17,610 nucleotides of DNA from Bizionia sp. (GTDB lineage Bacteria > Bacteroidota > Bacteroidia > Flavobacteriales > Flavobacteriaceae): NCBI GenBank assembly GCA_018067115.1, contig JAGPVI010000091.1, positions 1-17,610 of the forward strand, read 5' to 3'. Every line of letters starts with the position of its first letter. Within the stretch, counting starts at the first letter, position 1. Positions 6,643-15,388 of this stretch are shown here, piece after piece. A program made the position numbers and the translations under genes. The notes beneath the pieces were generated by a model. It ran no database searches, was not told the origin of the DNA, and saw only the letters and a list, made by a program, of their open reading frames with translations.

Positions 6643-7191
6643 CTAATTTGTAAACTCGGGCTTGAATGCTTTAAAATAAACATTAAACGCATCTTGAGAT
6701 GTCATTTCTGTATGCCTATTATTCTTAAACATTTTAAGATATAACTCTAAATCTTGTGGTGTTTTATAGCCAATAATGGGTGCTAAAAAATTTGCTTTCT
6801 CATCTAAAAAGAGAATGGTTGGATAAGAACGAATTTGAAAATAACTCGCTAATTGGTGTGCAGAATTTCTTGATTTTGCGCGCGCCGGATTGTAACTAGG
6901 GTTAGTAAAAGTCTTTCCTTTAAATGCGACAACGTCATTACCCTCGGCATTAAACTTTACTGCATAATAGTGAGTATTGACATACTTTATTACATCTGGA
7001 TTAGAAAAAGTGTTACGGTCTAACATTTTACATGGCCCACACCAAGCGGTGTACATATCCATCATAATTTTTTTTGGTGCTTTCTGTTGCAACTCGACAG
7101 CTTTGTCTAAAGTAACCCAATTAATCTCTTGAGCAGAAGCGACTATGGTTGTTAAAAATACAACCGCTATAAGTAAAAAGTGTTTTTTCAT
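6643..7191 (-). CDS. Secreted thioredoxin-fold protein (WCGPCK active site)
   Basis: This 182-residue protein has an N-terminal Sec signal peptide (about 1-20, ending VASAQ), so it is exported to the periplasm. The thioredoxin fold follows, with the redox motif WCGPCK (Cys51 and Cys54) in MDMYTAWCGPCK and the cis-proline loop SYPTILFLD (Pro124). A longer-than-usual insert (about 84-118, FKGKTFTNPSYNPARAKS) lies between the active-site helix and the cis-Pro strand. A helical tail of about 35 residues closes the protein. It resembles the Thioredoxin_7/DUF255-like group common in Bacteroidota, which may reduce periplasmic disulfides or assist cytochrome maturation; the partner is unknown. It has its own promoter (7217-7224) and terminator (6579-6622), so it looks monocistronic. 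It converges on the ompA side. Confidence 0.92.
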   Translation of the reverse strand: MKKHFLLIAVVFLTTIVASAQEINWVTLDKAVELQQKAPKKIMMDMYTAWCGPCKMLDRNTFSNPDVIKYVNTHYYAVKFNAEGNDVVAFKGKTFTNPSYNPARAKSRNSAHQLASYFQIRSYPTILFLDEKANFLAPIIGYKTPQDLELYLKMFKNNRHTEMTSQDAFNVYFKAFKPEFTN

Positions 7192-7216
7192 AATTCTATA
7201 TAGTCAAAAGGTATTC

Positions 7217-7224
7217 CAAAGGTA
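7217..7224 (-). promoter_or_regulatory. Predicted -7 box of the thioredoxin promoter
   Basis: On the minus strand the sequence reads TACCTTTG, an exact match to TAnnTTTG, 25 nt upstream of the ATG. It sits directly after the terminator of the upstream peptide transporter gene, so the thioredoxin gene is probably transcribed separately. No clear -33 TTTG at the usual spacing was seen. Confidence 0.55.
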
Positions 7225-7225
7225 C

Positions 7226-7260
7226 AAAAAAAATAAAAACGCCTCTAAAGAGGCGTTTTT
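7226..7260 (-). terminator. Intrinsic terminator of the peptidase-transporter operon
   Basis: AAAAACGCCTC (7235-7245) pairs perfectly with GAGGCGTTTTT (7250-7260) around a TAAA loop. Read on the minus strand, the hairpin is followed by a long T-rich tract (plus-strand A-runs at 7226-7233 and 7235-7239). It lies 18 nt after the stop of the second transporter gene. Confidence 0.9.
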
Positions 7261-7278
7261 AAAATACATTTTCTGCGC

Positions 7279-9063
7279 TTATTTAACGTCGTGCATTAAG
7301 CGTTTTAACACTGGGTTTAAAACAACAGATATAAGACCGATAACAATTGGTACTAAAGTAAATATTAAAAAGAATGTACTTAAAGAATACTCTTCTGTAA
7401 TTTTGTCAATCATTCCACCCATTGTCCCCGCTGCTTTTTGTCCGATAGCTATCGCTAGATACCAAATACCAAACATAAAACCTATCATTCTACCAGGCAC
7501 CAATTTACTTAAGTAAGAGAGGCCCACTGGAGAAATACATAATTCTCCCATTGTATGCAATAAGTAAGCAAATATTAAAAATATCATACTCACTGAAGCT
7601 GTTTTAGCTCCTTGTTCGATACCTAAGGTACCAAATACTAAAACTCCGAAACCTGCACCTAAAAGCACTAATCCTAAGCCGTATTTCATTGCTGCACTAG
7701 GGTTGTATTTACTTTCCCACCATTTAGAAAATACTGGTGCTAAAGAGATAATGAAGAATGAATTTAATATACCAAACCAAGTTGCTGGTACTTCAGTTGA
7801 TTCTTTACTGAATTCCGTACTAATTTTATAGTAAACGATGTACCATAAAACGACAAAAGACAATGCTAAAACAATATTTGAATATGGAATTCTTTTAAAT
7901 GTTTTTTGAAATAAAAGGTATAATACCCAAGTAATAATAGCTAATGGCCCTACTGTTAAAATTAAATCTACAATTTTAAATATAGTCGCAGAGGCACCTG
8001 TAAGAGAACGCATAGTATAATCTTGAGCAAAAAGAGTCATAGACCCTAAAGACTGTTCGAATGCAGCAAAAAAGAATACTGTAAAAATACCAAAGATAGA
8101 AACTGCAATAATTTTGTCTCTTACAATTTTAGAATATCTAGAAATTCTTGTAATAATTAAATATAAAAATAAAATCAATGCTGTTAACACAGTGACATTA
8201 GATCCATCCAATCCTCCAATTTGGAAGTCTAAGAAATTAATATCTCCAATTTTAGACATTGGGTCGTTAAATAAATAGAGTAATCCTCCTATTGACGATA
8301 AAGCAATAAGTACTAAGTCGACCGTAGTAAATGGGTTTAATTTTTCTTGAGCTAGTTTAGCTTCATCAACTGGCAGGTTGTCTTCAGTCATATTTAAAGC
8401 AATATCTACTTTAACTTCTTTTGAAGGTCTTTCACCAATATTTCCAAAGAAATCTTTAGCTAACCAAAACTGAATCAATCCTAAAAGCATAAAAATTCCA
8501 GCTAAACCAAAACCATAATGCCATCCCATATTTTCTGCTAAATATCCACAAAGCATCATTCCGAAAAAGGCACCAGCATTTACACCCATATAATAAATAG
8601 TGTAAGCCCCATCTTTTTTAGACTCTTTTCCTTCGTACATAGCAGAGATCATTGAGGTCATATTTGGCTTAAAGAAACCAGTACCTACAATTAATAATCC
8701 TAATCCTAAGTATAGAGCCCATGGGGTATCGATAACCATTGCAGCATGCCCTAACATCATTAAGAAACATCCAATAATAACAGCCCATTTATACCCAGTA
8801 TACTTATCGGCTAACCAACCTCCTAAAATAGGAGTTAAATATAATAAAGAACCATAGGTACCAATTAATGCTAAAGCGTGTTCTCGGGGCCACTCCCAGC
8901 CCGGATTATCACTTATTATTGGTGCCGTTAAAAATAATATTAAAAGAATACGCATTCCATAAAATGAAAAACGCTCCCACATTTCTGTAAAAAAGATAAT
9001 AAACAACCCTGCTGGATGCCCTATCACCGTGTCTTTAAAAAGATTTTCAATATCAGTGTTCAT
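7279..9063 (-). CDS. Proton-coupled di/tripeptide transporter (POT/PTR2, MFS), second of two
   Basis: This 594-residue inner-membrane protein has 12 or more hydrophobic helices. The POT proton-coupling motif ExxERF is present as Glu27, Glu30 and Arg31 in TEMWERFSFYGMR. The family signature around GTGFFKPNMT (127-136), followed by TIYYMGVNAGAF (155-166), is complete. Near the C-terminus, GELCISPVGLS carries the conserved Glu and Pro of the peptide site. A hydrophilic loop at about 208-248 (ERPSKEVKVD...) separates the two six-helix halves. It imports di- and tripeptides with protons from the periplasm. It starts 28 nt after the first transporter gene, on the same strand, and ends at the terminator at 7226-7260. 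The two copies are clearly diverged, so they may differ in substrate range. Confidence 0.95.
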   Translation of the reverse strand: MNTDIENLFKDTVIGHPAGLFIIFFTEMWERFSFYGMRILLILFLTAPIISDNPGWEWPREHALALIGTYGSLLYLTPILGGWLADKYTGYKWAVIIGCFLMMLGHAAMVIDTPWALYLGLGLLIVGTGFFKPNMTSMISAMYEGKESKKDGAYTIYYMGVNAGAFFGMMLCGYLAENMGWHYGFGLAGIFMLLGLIQFWLAKDFFGNIGERPSKEVKVDIALNMTEDNLPVDEAKLAQEKLNPFTTVDLVLIALSSIGGLLYLFNDPMSKIGDINFLDFQIGGLDGSNVTVLTALILFLYLIITRISRYSKIVRDKIIAVSIFGIFTVFFFAAFEQSLGSMTLFAQDYTMRSLTGASATIFKIVDLILTVGPLAIITWVLYLLFQKTFKRIPYSNIVLALSFVVLWYIVYYKISTEFSKESTEVPATWFGILNSFFIISLAPVFSKWWESKYNPSAAMKYGLGLVLLGAGFGVLVFGTLGIEQGAKTASVSMIFLIFAYLLHTMGELCISPVGLSYLSKLVPGRMIGFMFGIWYLAIAIGQKAAGTMGGMIDKITEEYSLSTFFLIFTLVPIVIGLISVVLNPVLKRLMHDVK

Positions 9064-9091
9064 ATATAAAATATTAATTTAGTTTAGTGTA

Positions 9092-10630
9092 TTAGTGAAC
9101 TTTACCCATTAATTTCTTCATTAAAGGAGAAAATAATAAAACGATTAATCCTGCACCTAAAGCGTATTTCGCGATGAGATCGAATCCATTAGTATAAATT
9201 GCTAGCGTTTCTAACCCCCCAACATTTACATCTGTGCTTTCTACCGCTAACTCTTCAGAAATAAAGCCAACAATTTGAAAAGCGAATGCTGATGATAAGA
9301 ACCAAATACCCATCATAAAAGTTACGATACGCTTTGGGGATAAATCGGTTATTTTAGATAATCCTACTGGCGACATAAACAACTCACCAATAGAAATTAC
9401 AACATACATAATAAATAAGTAAGCGAATGGCACCATTCCATTTTCATCTGCGCTTGCGCCACTAATAGATAATATGTAAAAACTTAGACCTGCTAATAAC
9501 AATCCGAAGCCAAATTTATAAGGCGTTCTCGGGTTTAAATTCTTTTTTGATAAATAGGCCCATAAAAGTGAAATTGGAATTGATAATACAATAATCACTA
9601 ATGAGTTTAAAGAGTTTGTCTGACTGGCATTCATAATACCATCTAAGTCTACGTTTCTATCGGCAAATAATGTAATTACACTACCAGACAATTCGTGAAA
9701 ACCCCAGAACATGGTCATAAAAAAAGTAATTAACATGGCCATAATAAGCTTTTTACGCTCGCTAGTATTTGCTTTGTAAATAATGTAAGTCATAAAAACC
9801 AACACTCCAATACCAATAGCTTTAAAAAGCACATTTACAATATTCTGACCATCGAAGAATGAACCTTCACCTCCTAAATCTTGATATGCAGATAACATAT
9901 AAGCTACAACTGGAATAGACAAAAAGGCCATTATCGGTACAAATGTTTTTTGTGGAATACCTACTACTTTCTTTTCGTAGGCTTCGATACTTGGAGGCAA
10001 ACCTCTATTTCCAAATACATTTTTCTTGATTCCGCTCCAAAAGAAAATTAAACCGGCTAACATTCCTATTCCAGCTAAGCCAAAACCATAGTGCCATCCG
10101 TAAGTTTGCCCTAACCATCCACAAATAAGTGGAGCAGCAAAACCACCAATATTAATTCCCATATAGAAGATAGTGAAACCAGAATCTTTTCTGCGGTCAC
10201 CGTCTGCGTATAAAGAACCAACAAAAGTTGAGATATTAGGTTTAAAGAAACCGTTACCCACTACAATACAGGCTAGTGCTAAAAAGAAAGCAATATCATG
10301 TTCTATAACCAATACAAAATGCCCTAAGGACATTAAAATTCCACCTAGAAATATAGAACTTCGCATCCCTAGAATTTTATCTGACACACGACCACCAATA
10401 ACGGTAGACGCATACACTAAAGACCCATAAGAGGCATAAACCGCTGCCGAAGCGGCATCTCTTTCTGCTAATGCTTGGAATATTTCGTTTACCATATAGA
10501 GCATTAGCAATGCTCTCATTCCGTAAAAACTGAAACGCTCCCATAACTCTGCAAAAAACAGATAAAATAATCCTGTTGGATGACCAAATAATTGTGGCTC
10601 GTCTTCTTCTAATAATATTCCTTTAGACAT
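9092..10630 (-). CDS. Proton-coupled di/tripeptide transporter (POT/PTR2, MFS), first of two
   Basis: This 512-residue polytopic protein is a paralogue of the downstream gene and shorter by about 80 residues. It carries ExxERF (Glu28, Glu31, Arg32 in AELWERFSFYGMR), GNGFFKPNIST, the PTR2 signature TIFYMGINIGGF and GELFMSPVGLS. The charged loop between the two halves (NVFGNRGLPPSIEAYEKK) is shorter than in the paralogue. The hydrophilic stretch near the C-terminus (SEELAVESTDVNVGGLE) may be a periplasmic loop. The ATG at 10630 is chosen because the GHPTGLF lead-in and the first helix follow immediately, as in the paralogue. It lies 61 nt after the S9 peptidase gene. No terminator or convincing promoter box is visible in that gap, so cotranscription with the peptidase is likely. 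Confidence 0.95.
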   Translation of the reverse strand: MSKGILLEEDEPQLFGHPTGLFYLFFAELWERFSFYGMRALLMLYMVNEIFQALAERDAASAAVYASYGSLVYASTVIGGRVSDKILGMRSSIFLGGILMSLGHFVLVIEHDIAFFLALACIVVGNGFFKPNISTFVGSLYADGDRRKDSGFTIFYMGINIGGFAAPLICGWLGQTYGWHYGFGLAGIGMLAGLIFFWSGIKKNVFGNRGLPPSIEAYEKKVVGIPQKTFVPIMAFLSIPVVAYMLSAYQDLGGEGSFFDGQNIVNVLFKAIGIGVLVFMTYIIYKANTSERKKLIMAMLITFFMTMFWGFHELSGSVITLFADRNVDLDGIMNASQTNSLNSLVIIVLSIPISLLWAYLSKKNLNPRTPYKFGFGLLLAGLSFYILSISGASADENGMVPFAYLFIMYVVISIGELFMSPVGLSKITDLSPKRIVTFMMGIWFLSSAFAFQIVGFISEELAVESTDVNVGGLETLAIYTNGFDLIAKYALGAGLIVLLFSPLMKKLMGKVH

Positions 10631-10691
10631 AAATTATGTTTTGGAATTCGCTTAATCTCTTAAACTAGCTCGTTAGTAAATTCGTTTTTAA

Positions 10692-12878
10692 TTATATTTT
10701 ATCTCCCAATGTACGTGCGATAAAATTAGTCATTTTTGTGTATAAATGTAATCGGGTATTACCACCATAAATACCGTGGTTTTTATCTGGATAAATCATC
10801 CATTCAAATTGCTTGTTTGCCTGCACCAACGCTTCTACCATTCGCGTAGTGTTTTGCACATGCACATTATCATCTGCAGTACCGTGAATTAAAAGGTAAT
10901 CTCCTTTTAATTTATCGACGTGATTAATTGGTGAATTCGTATCGTACCCACTAGCATTCTCTTGCGGTGTTGTCATATAACGCTCTGTATAAATTGAGTC
11001 GTAAAACCTCCAACTTGTAACAGGCGCTACTGCGATTGCCATTTTAAAAACGTCGTTTCCTTTAAGCAGAGCATTACTACTCATGAAACCACCATAACTC
11101 CATCCCCAAATTCCTATTCGGCTCTCATCGATATACTTTAACTTTCCTATTTTTTTAGCCGCTTCAATCTGGTCTTCAACTTCAAATTTCCCCAATTCAT
11201 TCTGTGTTACTTTTTTAAAATCGGCACCTTTAAAACCCGTTCCTCTTCCGTCTACACAAACAACAATATATCCTTTTTGTGCTAGTAATTGATACCAGTA
11301 ATCGTTAGCACTGTTCCATTTATTTGCTACTTGCTGTGAGCCAGGACCAGAATATTGATACATAAATAGCGGGTAGCTTTTAGACGCATCAAAATCTTTA
11401 GGTTTTATAGTCCACATATTTAAATCGTTGCCATTTACAGCAATCGTACTAAATTCTTTTGGAGACATTTTATAGTCTACTAATTCTTCGGCTAATTCTT
11501 TATTGTCTTTAATTTCTTTAACAACCTTGCCTGTTTTCGCATCGTTTAAAGTATAGCTAGGCGGTGTTGTTGCATTAGAAAACGTATTAATAAAGTAAGT
11601 AAAGTCTGCACTAAAATCGGCGTTATTTGTTCCTGTATTACTAGACAAACGCTGCTTCTTTGTTCCTTTTAAACCAATAGCATACACATCTCTATTAATA
11701 GAACCATTTTCTACAGATTGGTAATAAATTTTATCAGCTTTAGCATCAAAACCATAATAATTGGTTACTTCCCAATTTCCTTTTGTGATTTGATTAATAA
11801 GTTTTCCTTTTTTATCATAATGATAAATGTGGTTGTAGCCATCTTTTTCACTAGTCCAGATAAAACTGTCATCCTTTAAAAAAGTTAAGTTATCGGTAAC
11901 ATCAATATAAGCTTTGTCTTTTTCGGCAATGGCAATAAAAGCAGTATTTTTTTTAGCATCAATCATCCATAAATCCAATTCATTTTGGTGACGATTCATA
12001 AATTGAGCACTTAATACATCGGCATTATTTGTCCATTTAATTCTAGGAATATAAAAGTCATTATATTCTTTATCTAAAGTCACAGCGCGAGTGTTGCTAT
12101 TTTCTAGATTATGAATATGAAGTGATACAATGGCGTTTGCTTCGCCTGCTTTTGGGTATTTAAACACCGTTTGTGTTTGGTATAATTTATCACCGTAAAC
12201 ATCCATAGAGAATTCTGGAACTAGCGTTTCATCGAATCTTATATAGGCAATTTTGTTGCTATCGGCATTCCATTCAAAAGCGCGAACAAATCCAAATTCT
12301 TCTTCGTAAACCCAATCGGTAATACCGTTAATAATTTTGTTTTTTACACCATCGGAAGTAATCTGAGTAGTTTTTCCAGATTCTAAATCTTTAACGTAAA
12401 TATTATTATCGCGACCATAAGCGACTTTCGTTCCATCTGGAGAAAAAGTAGGTTCTTGTATCTTTTGTTCTGAAATTTCAATGACTTTACCCGTACTTGT
12501 ATTTAATACATAGTAATTACCCAATGTTGATCGTCTAAAGATAGACTCCTCATTAGTTGCTAAAAGCACTTGATTTTCGTTAGCACTAAACGTGTAATCA
12601 GAAAAATAACGCAGGGCTTCAATATCGGCAGAGCTCACTAAGGTCTTAGTTTTTTCTAAAGTACTATAGTCGTAAATATCTATTGTTGTGGTTCCTGTGG
12701 TTCTATCGAAGTTTAAAACCGAGTATTGCTTACCATTTTTTAACGAATGAAGCGCATCCATTCCTTGTGTTCTAAACGTTCCATTCCAAATCTCTTCTAA
12801 GGAAATCTCCTTATTTTGAGCTGATAATAAGGATGTTGCTAAAAAACAGGTAAGAGCAAAAATTTTGTAAAATTTCAT
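10692..12878 (-). CDS. Dipeptidyl peptidase IV-like serine peptidase (S9 family), secreted
   Basis: This 728-residue protein starts with a Sec signal peptide (about 1-20, ending LLSAQ). Residues about 40-485 form the DPP-IV N-terminal beta-propeller. The motif DWVYEEEFGF (188-197) holds the Glu pair that binds the free amino terminus of the substrate. The alpha/beta-hydrolase domain (about 495-728) has Ser594 in GWSYGGF, Asp669 in HGTADDNVH and His701 in DKNHGIYGG, a complete catalytic triad with the 32-residue Asp-His spacing of human DPP-IV. It should remove X-Pro or X-Ala dipeptides from peptide N-termini in the periplasm. The length matches the family. It is the first gene of a probable operon with two peptide importers that would take up its products. 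No clear TAnnTTTG box was found upstream (12879-13085, minus strand). Confidence 0.95.
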   Translation of the reverse strand: MKFYKIFALTCFLATSLLSAQNKEISLEEIWNGTFRTQGMDALHSLKNGKQYSVLNFDRTTGTTTIDIYDYSTLEKTKTLVSSADIEALRYFSDYTFSANENQVLLATNEESIFRRSTLGNYYVLNTSTGKVIEISEQKIQEPTFSPDGTKVAYGRDNNIYVKDLESGKTTQITSDGVKNKIINGITDWVYEEEFGFVRAFEWNADSNKIAYIRFDETLVPEFSMDVYGDKLYQTQTVFKYPKAGEANAIVSLHIHNLENSNTRAVTLDKEYNDFYIPRIKWTNNADVLSAQFMNRHQNELDLWMIDAKKNTAFIAIAEKDKAYIDVTDNLTFLKDDSFIWTSEKDGYNHIYHYDKKGKLINQITKGNWEVTNYYGFDAKADKIYYQSVENGSINRDVYAIGLKGTKKQRLSSNTGTNNADFSADFTYFINTFSNATTPPSYTLNDAKTGKVVKEIKDNKELAEELVDYKMSPKEFSTIAVNGNDLNMWTIKPKDFDASKSYPLFMYQYSGPGSQQVANKWNSANDYWYQLLAQKGYIVVCVDGRGTGFKGADFKKVTQNELGKFEVEDQIEAAKKIGKLKYIDESRIGIWGWSYGGFMSSNALLKGNDVFKMAIAVAPVTSWRFYDSIYTERYMTTPQENASGYDTNSPINHVDKLKGDYLLIHGTADDNVHVQNTTRMVEALVQANKQFEWMIYPDKNHGIYGGNTRLHLYTKMTNFIARTLGDKI

Positions 12879-13058
12879 TTAGTATAAGTAAAATTAAAAT
12901 AATGCCAAGTTTACTAAAAATTATGCGAAAAATCGCTTTTATTAACAGTTAATTGCTGCCTATTGGCCAATAGCATCCATTTTCAATTTTCTTTATTTTT
13001 CTAAAAAACTAAAAGCGTAACAAAAAGCCAAATGCATTTTCTTTTATAATGAGAATAG

Positions 13059-13066
13059 TATCTTTG
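13059..13066 (+). promoter_or_regulatory. Predicted -7 box of the HMG-CoA reductase promoter
   Basis: TATCTTTG matches TAnnTTTG exactly and ends 19 nt before the ATG at 13086, giving a very short leader. The -33 region is only T-rich, without a clear TTTG. It would drive the reductase-kinase pair and lies in the divergent gap with the S9 peptidase gene. Confidence 0.5.
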
Positions 13067-13085
13067 TCGCACAAAATTATAGGCA

Positions 13086-14387
13086 ATGCATAAATCAGTT
13101 TCCGGCTTTTCAAAATTATCTAAATCTGAAAAAATAGATTGGATAGTAACCCATTATCTTTCAGGATCTGAAGCGTCAAAAAAAACGCTTCTACAATATC
13201 TAAATTCTGATAAAAAACTACAACAGTTACACGATGAGTTTATAGAAAACACGATTTCTAACTATTATCTGCCTTTAGGTATCGCTCCAAATTTTAAGAT
13301 TAACGATACGATGTATGCTATACCTATGGCGATTGAAGAAAGCTCTGTAGTTGCCGCAGCCAGTAAAGCTGCAAAATTTTGGATGTCCCGTGGCGGTTTT
13401 AAAGCCGAAGTCTTATCGACCACCAAAATTGGGCAAGTGCATTTTATGTTTCATGGAGATACAGCAGTACTGGAAAGCTTTTTTAACATTGTAAAGCCTA
13501 AATTACTAGAAGCGACCAAAGACATTACAAAAAATATGGACGCGCGTGGTGGCGGAATATTAGATATTGTATTAAAAGATAAAACAGAAGCCATTAACGG
13601 TTACTACCAGTTACACGGCACTTTTGAAACTTTGGATGCAATGGGTGCTAATTTTATAAATTCTTGCTTAGAGCAGTTTTCAAAGACTTTTAAGGCCGAA
13701 GCCCAATTACACCTAGAGTCTCCTATAGAAATTGTAATGAGCATTCTCTCTAATTATGTGCCAGATTGTATTGTTAGAGCCGAAGTATCTTGCCCTATTG
13801 AAGAATTAGCAGATAAAAACATTGAAGACCCCGAAATGTTTGCAAAGAAGTTTTTGCAAGCGGTTTCTATAGCTGAAGCTGAACCGTATCGCGCAGTGAC
13901 TCATAATAAAGGAATTATGAATGGTATAGATGCCGTTGTTTTGGCTACAGGAAATGATTTTAGAGCCATTGAGGCCGGAGTTCACGCTTATGCGGCGCGC
14001 AACGGACAATATGCGAGTTTAACTCACGCCAAAATTGAAAATGGAATCTTCACATTTTGGACAGAGCTCCCCTTAGCATTGGGTACTGTGGGCGGATTAA
14101 CAGGCTTACATCCATTGGTAAAAGTCGCTTTAGATATTTTAGGTAAACCATCGGCTAAAGAACTTATGCAAATTGTTGCTGTCGCCGGATTAGCACAAAA
14201 CTTTGCTGCTTTAAAGTCGCTGACTACAACTGGTATTCAAGAAGGCCATATGAAAATGCACCTTATGAATATTTTAAACCAATTTGAAGCTACCGATAAG
14301 GAGAAAGCAACCATTGTAGATCATTTTAAAACACATACCGTAACACACAGTGCTGTTGTACAAGCCATAACTGCCATAAGACAATAA
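13086..14387 (+). CDS. Hydroxymethylglutaryl-CoA reductase, class II type
   Basis: The enzyme interconverts HMG-CoA and mevalonate. The 433 residues match soluble class II bacterial reductases, and there is no membrane anchor. The active site is readable: Glu84/Glu85 in EESSVVAAASKAAKFW, DAMGANFINS (184-193), Lys275 in THNKGIMNG, Asp282 in GIDAVVLATGND, GTVGGLTGLHP (333-343) and His388 in QEGHMKMH near the C-terminus. These correspond to Glu83, Lys267, Asp283 and His381 of the Pseudomonas mevalonii enzyme. Databases often label this class 'degradative', but Flavobacteriia use the mevalonate route to make isoprenoids and the adjacent GHMP kinase supports a biosynthetic role. Cofactor preference cannot be read reliably. 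The next gene starts 2 nt after the stop, so the two are coupled. A TATCTTTG promoter box lies 19 nt upstream. Confidence 0.95.
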   Translation: MHKSVSGFSKLSKSEKIDWIVTHYLSGSEASKKTLLQYLNSDKKLQQLHDEFIENTISNYYLPLGIAPNFKINDTMYAIPMAIEESSVVAAASKAAKFWMSRGGFKAEVLSTTKIGQVHFMFHGDTAVLESFFNIVKPKLLEATKDITKNMDARGGGILDIVLKDKTEAINGYYQLHGTFETLDAMGANFINSCLEQFSKTFKAEAQLHLESPIEIVMSILSNYVPDCIVRAEVSCPIEELADKNIEDPEMFAKKFLQAVSIAEAEPYRAVTHNKGIMNGIDAVVLATGNDFRAIEAGVHAYAARNGQYASLTHAKIENGIFTFWTELPLALGTVGGLTGLHPLVKVALDILGKPSAKELMQIVAVAGLAQNFAALKSLTTTGIQEGHMKMHLMNILNQFEATDKEKATIVDHFKTHTVTHSAVVQAITAIRQ

Positions 14388-14389
14388 TA

Positions 14390-15307
14390 ATGACACAGTC
14401 TTTTTATAGTAACGGTAAATTATTAATTACAGGCGAATACGTTGTTTTAGATAGTGCAAATGCTTTAGCTCTGCCCACAAAGTTAGGACAACATTTAGAT
14501 ATAGAACCAATAGCAGAATCTAAAATTATATGGACGAGTTTAGACCACACAGGACATATTTGGTTTAAAGACACCTTCAACCTAAACACCCTGCTATCCA
14601 ATAGTAAAAATGCTAAAAACCCTATTTCGACACAATTAACGACTCTTTTAAAAGCAGCAAAACGCGAGAACCCTAATTTCTTAAACTCAGAAAATGGTTT
14701 TAAAGTTACTACGCGTTTAGAGTTTCCGGGTGATTGGGGATTAGGCTCATCGTCTACGTTAATAAACAACTTGGCACTTTGGGCTAATGTAAACCCAATG
14801 ACGCTCCTTTTACAGTCTTTTGGGGGAAGCGGTTACGATATTGCTTGCGCGAGACACAACACTCCTATTATCTATAAAATGGGACCTCCACCAATAACGA
14901 AAGAGGTGATGTTTAATCCCTGTTTTAAAGACGAGTTGTTTTTTGTTCACCGTAATAAAAAGCAAAACAGTCGCAACTCTATAAGTACTTACTCTCAAAA
15001 CAAAACCAACACCTCTGTTATTATTGACAAAATAGACGCCATTACAGCTAAGCTATTAAAAGTAAACAACCGCTTAGATTTCGAATTACTTATAACAGAA
15101 CACGAATCCTTAATTGGAGAAATCACAAATCAAACACCTATTAAAGTAGAGTTATTTCCAGACTATAAGTATGCGATTAAAAGCTTAGGCGGCTGGGGAG
15201 GTGACTTTATATTAGTGACAGGTAATAAGGAGTATGTATTTAACTACTTCAACAATAAAAACTACACCACTATAATACCTTATAGTGATCTCATTTTAAA
15301 CGTTTAG
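14390..15307 (+). CDS. GYDIA-family GHMP kinase, probably of the mevalonate pathway
   Basis: This 305-residue protein is a GHMP-superfamily kinase. Motif 1 is GKLLITGEYVVLDSANALALP (about 9-29, typical of mevalonate and phosphomevalonate kinases). Motif 2, the ATP phosphate loop, is WGLGSSST (116-123) after EFPGD. The signature GGSGYDIACAR (145-155) gives the GYDIA subfamily its name. A Gly-rich motif 3 equivalent (LGGWGGDFILVTG) lies near the C-terminus. It is short compared with canonical kinases. Coupling to HMG-CoA reductase (2-nt gap) indicates that it phosphorylates mevalonate or phosphomevalonate; which of the two cannot be settled from sequence alone. The gene ends at a strong bidirectional terminator (15324-15370). 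Confidence 0.88.
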   Translation: MTQSFYSNGKLLITGEYVVLDSANALALPTKLGQHLDIEPIAESKIIWTSLDHTGHIWFKDTFNLNTLLSNSKNAKNPISTQLTTLLKAAKRENPNFLNSENGFKVTTRLEFPGDWGLGSSSTLINNLALWANVNPMTLLLQSFGGSGYDIACARHNTPIIYKMGPPPITKEVMFNPCFKDELFFVHRNKKQNSRNSISTYSQNKTNTSVIIDKIDAITAKLLKVNNRLDFELLITEHESLIGEITNQTPIKVELFPDYKYAIKSLGGWGGDFILVTGNKEYVFNYFNNKNYTTIIPYSDLILNV

Positions 15308-15323
15308 TTAGCACAAAATAGCA

Positions 15324-15370
15324 CCAATAAAAAAAGGTCTTGCATAGTATGCAAGACCTTTTTTTATTGG
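15324..15370. terminator. Bidirectional terminator between the GHMP kinase and foldase genes
   Basis: A perfect 22-bp inverted repeat (15324-15345 and 15349-15370) encloses a 3-nt AGT loop. The core AGGTCTTGCAT stem is flanked by an A-run on the left and a T-run on the right. Each strand therefore ends its hairpin in a U-tract, serving both convergent genes, whose stops lie 16 and 18 nt away. Confidence 0.92.
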
Positions 15371-15388
15371 TATGAGACGCTTATACTA

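Noticed and set aside
7145..7516. Plus-strand open frame across the thioredoxin-transporter junction
   Set aside because: It runs antisense through two well-supported genes, a terminator and a promoter, and its translation has no recognisable motif.
14404..14769. Minus-strand open frame of 121 codons inside the GHMP kinase
   Set aside because: It lies wholly antisense to the kinase motifs, has no family features and no promoter box.
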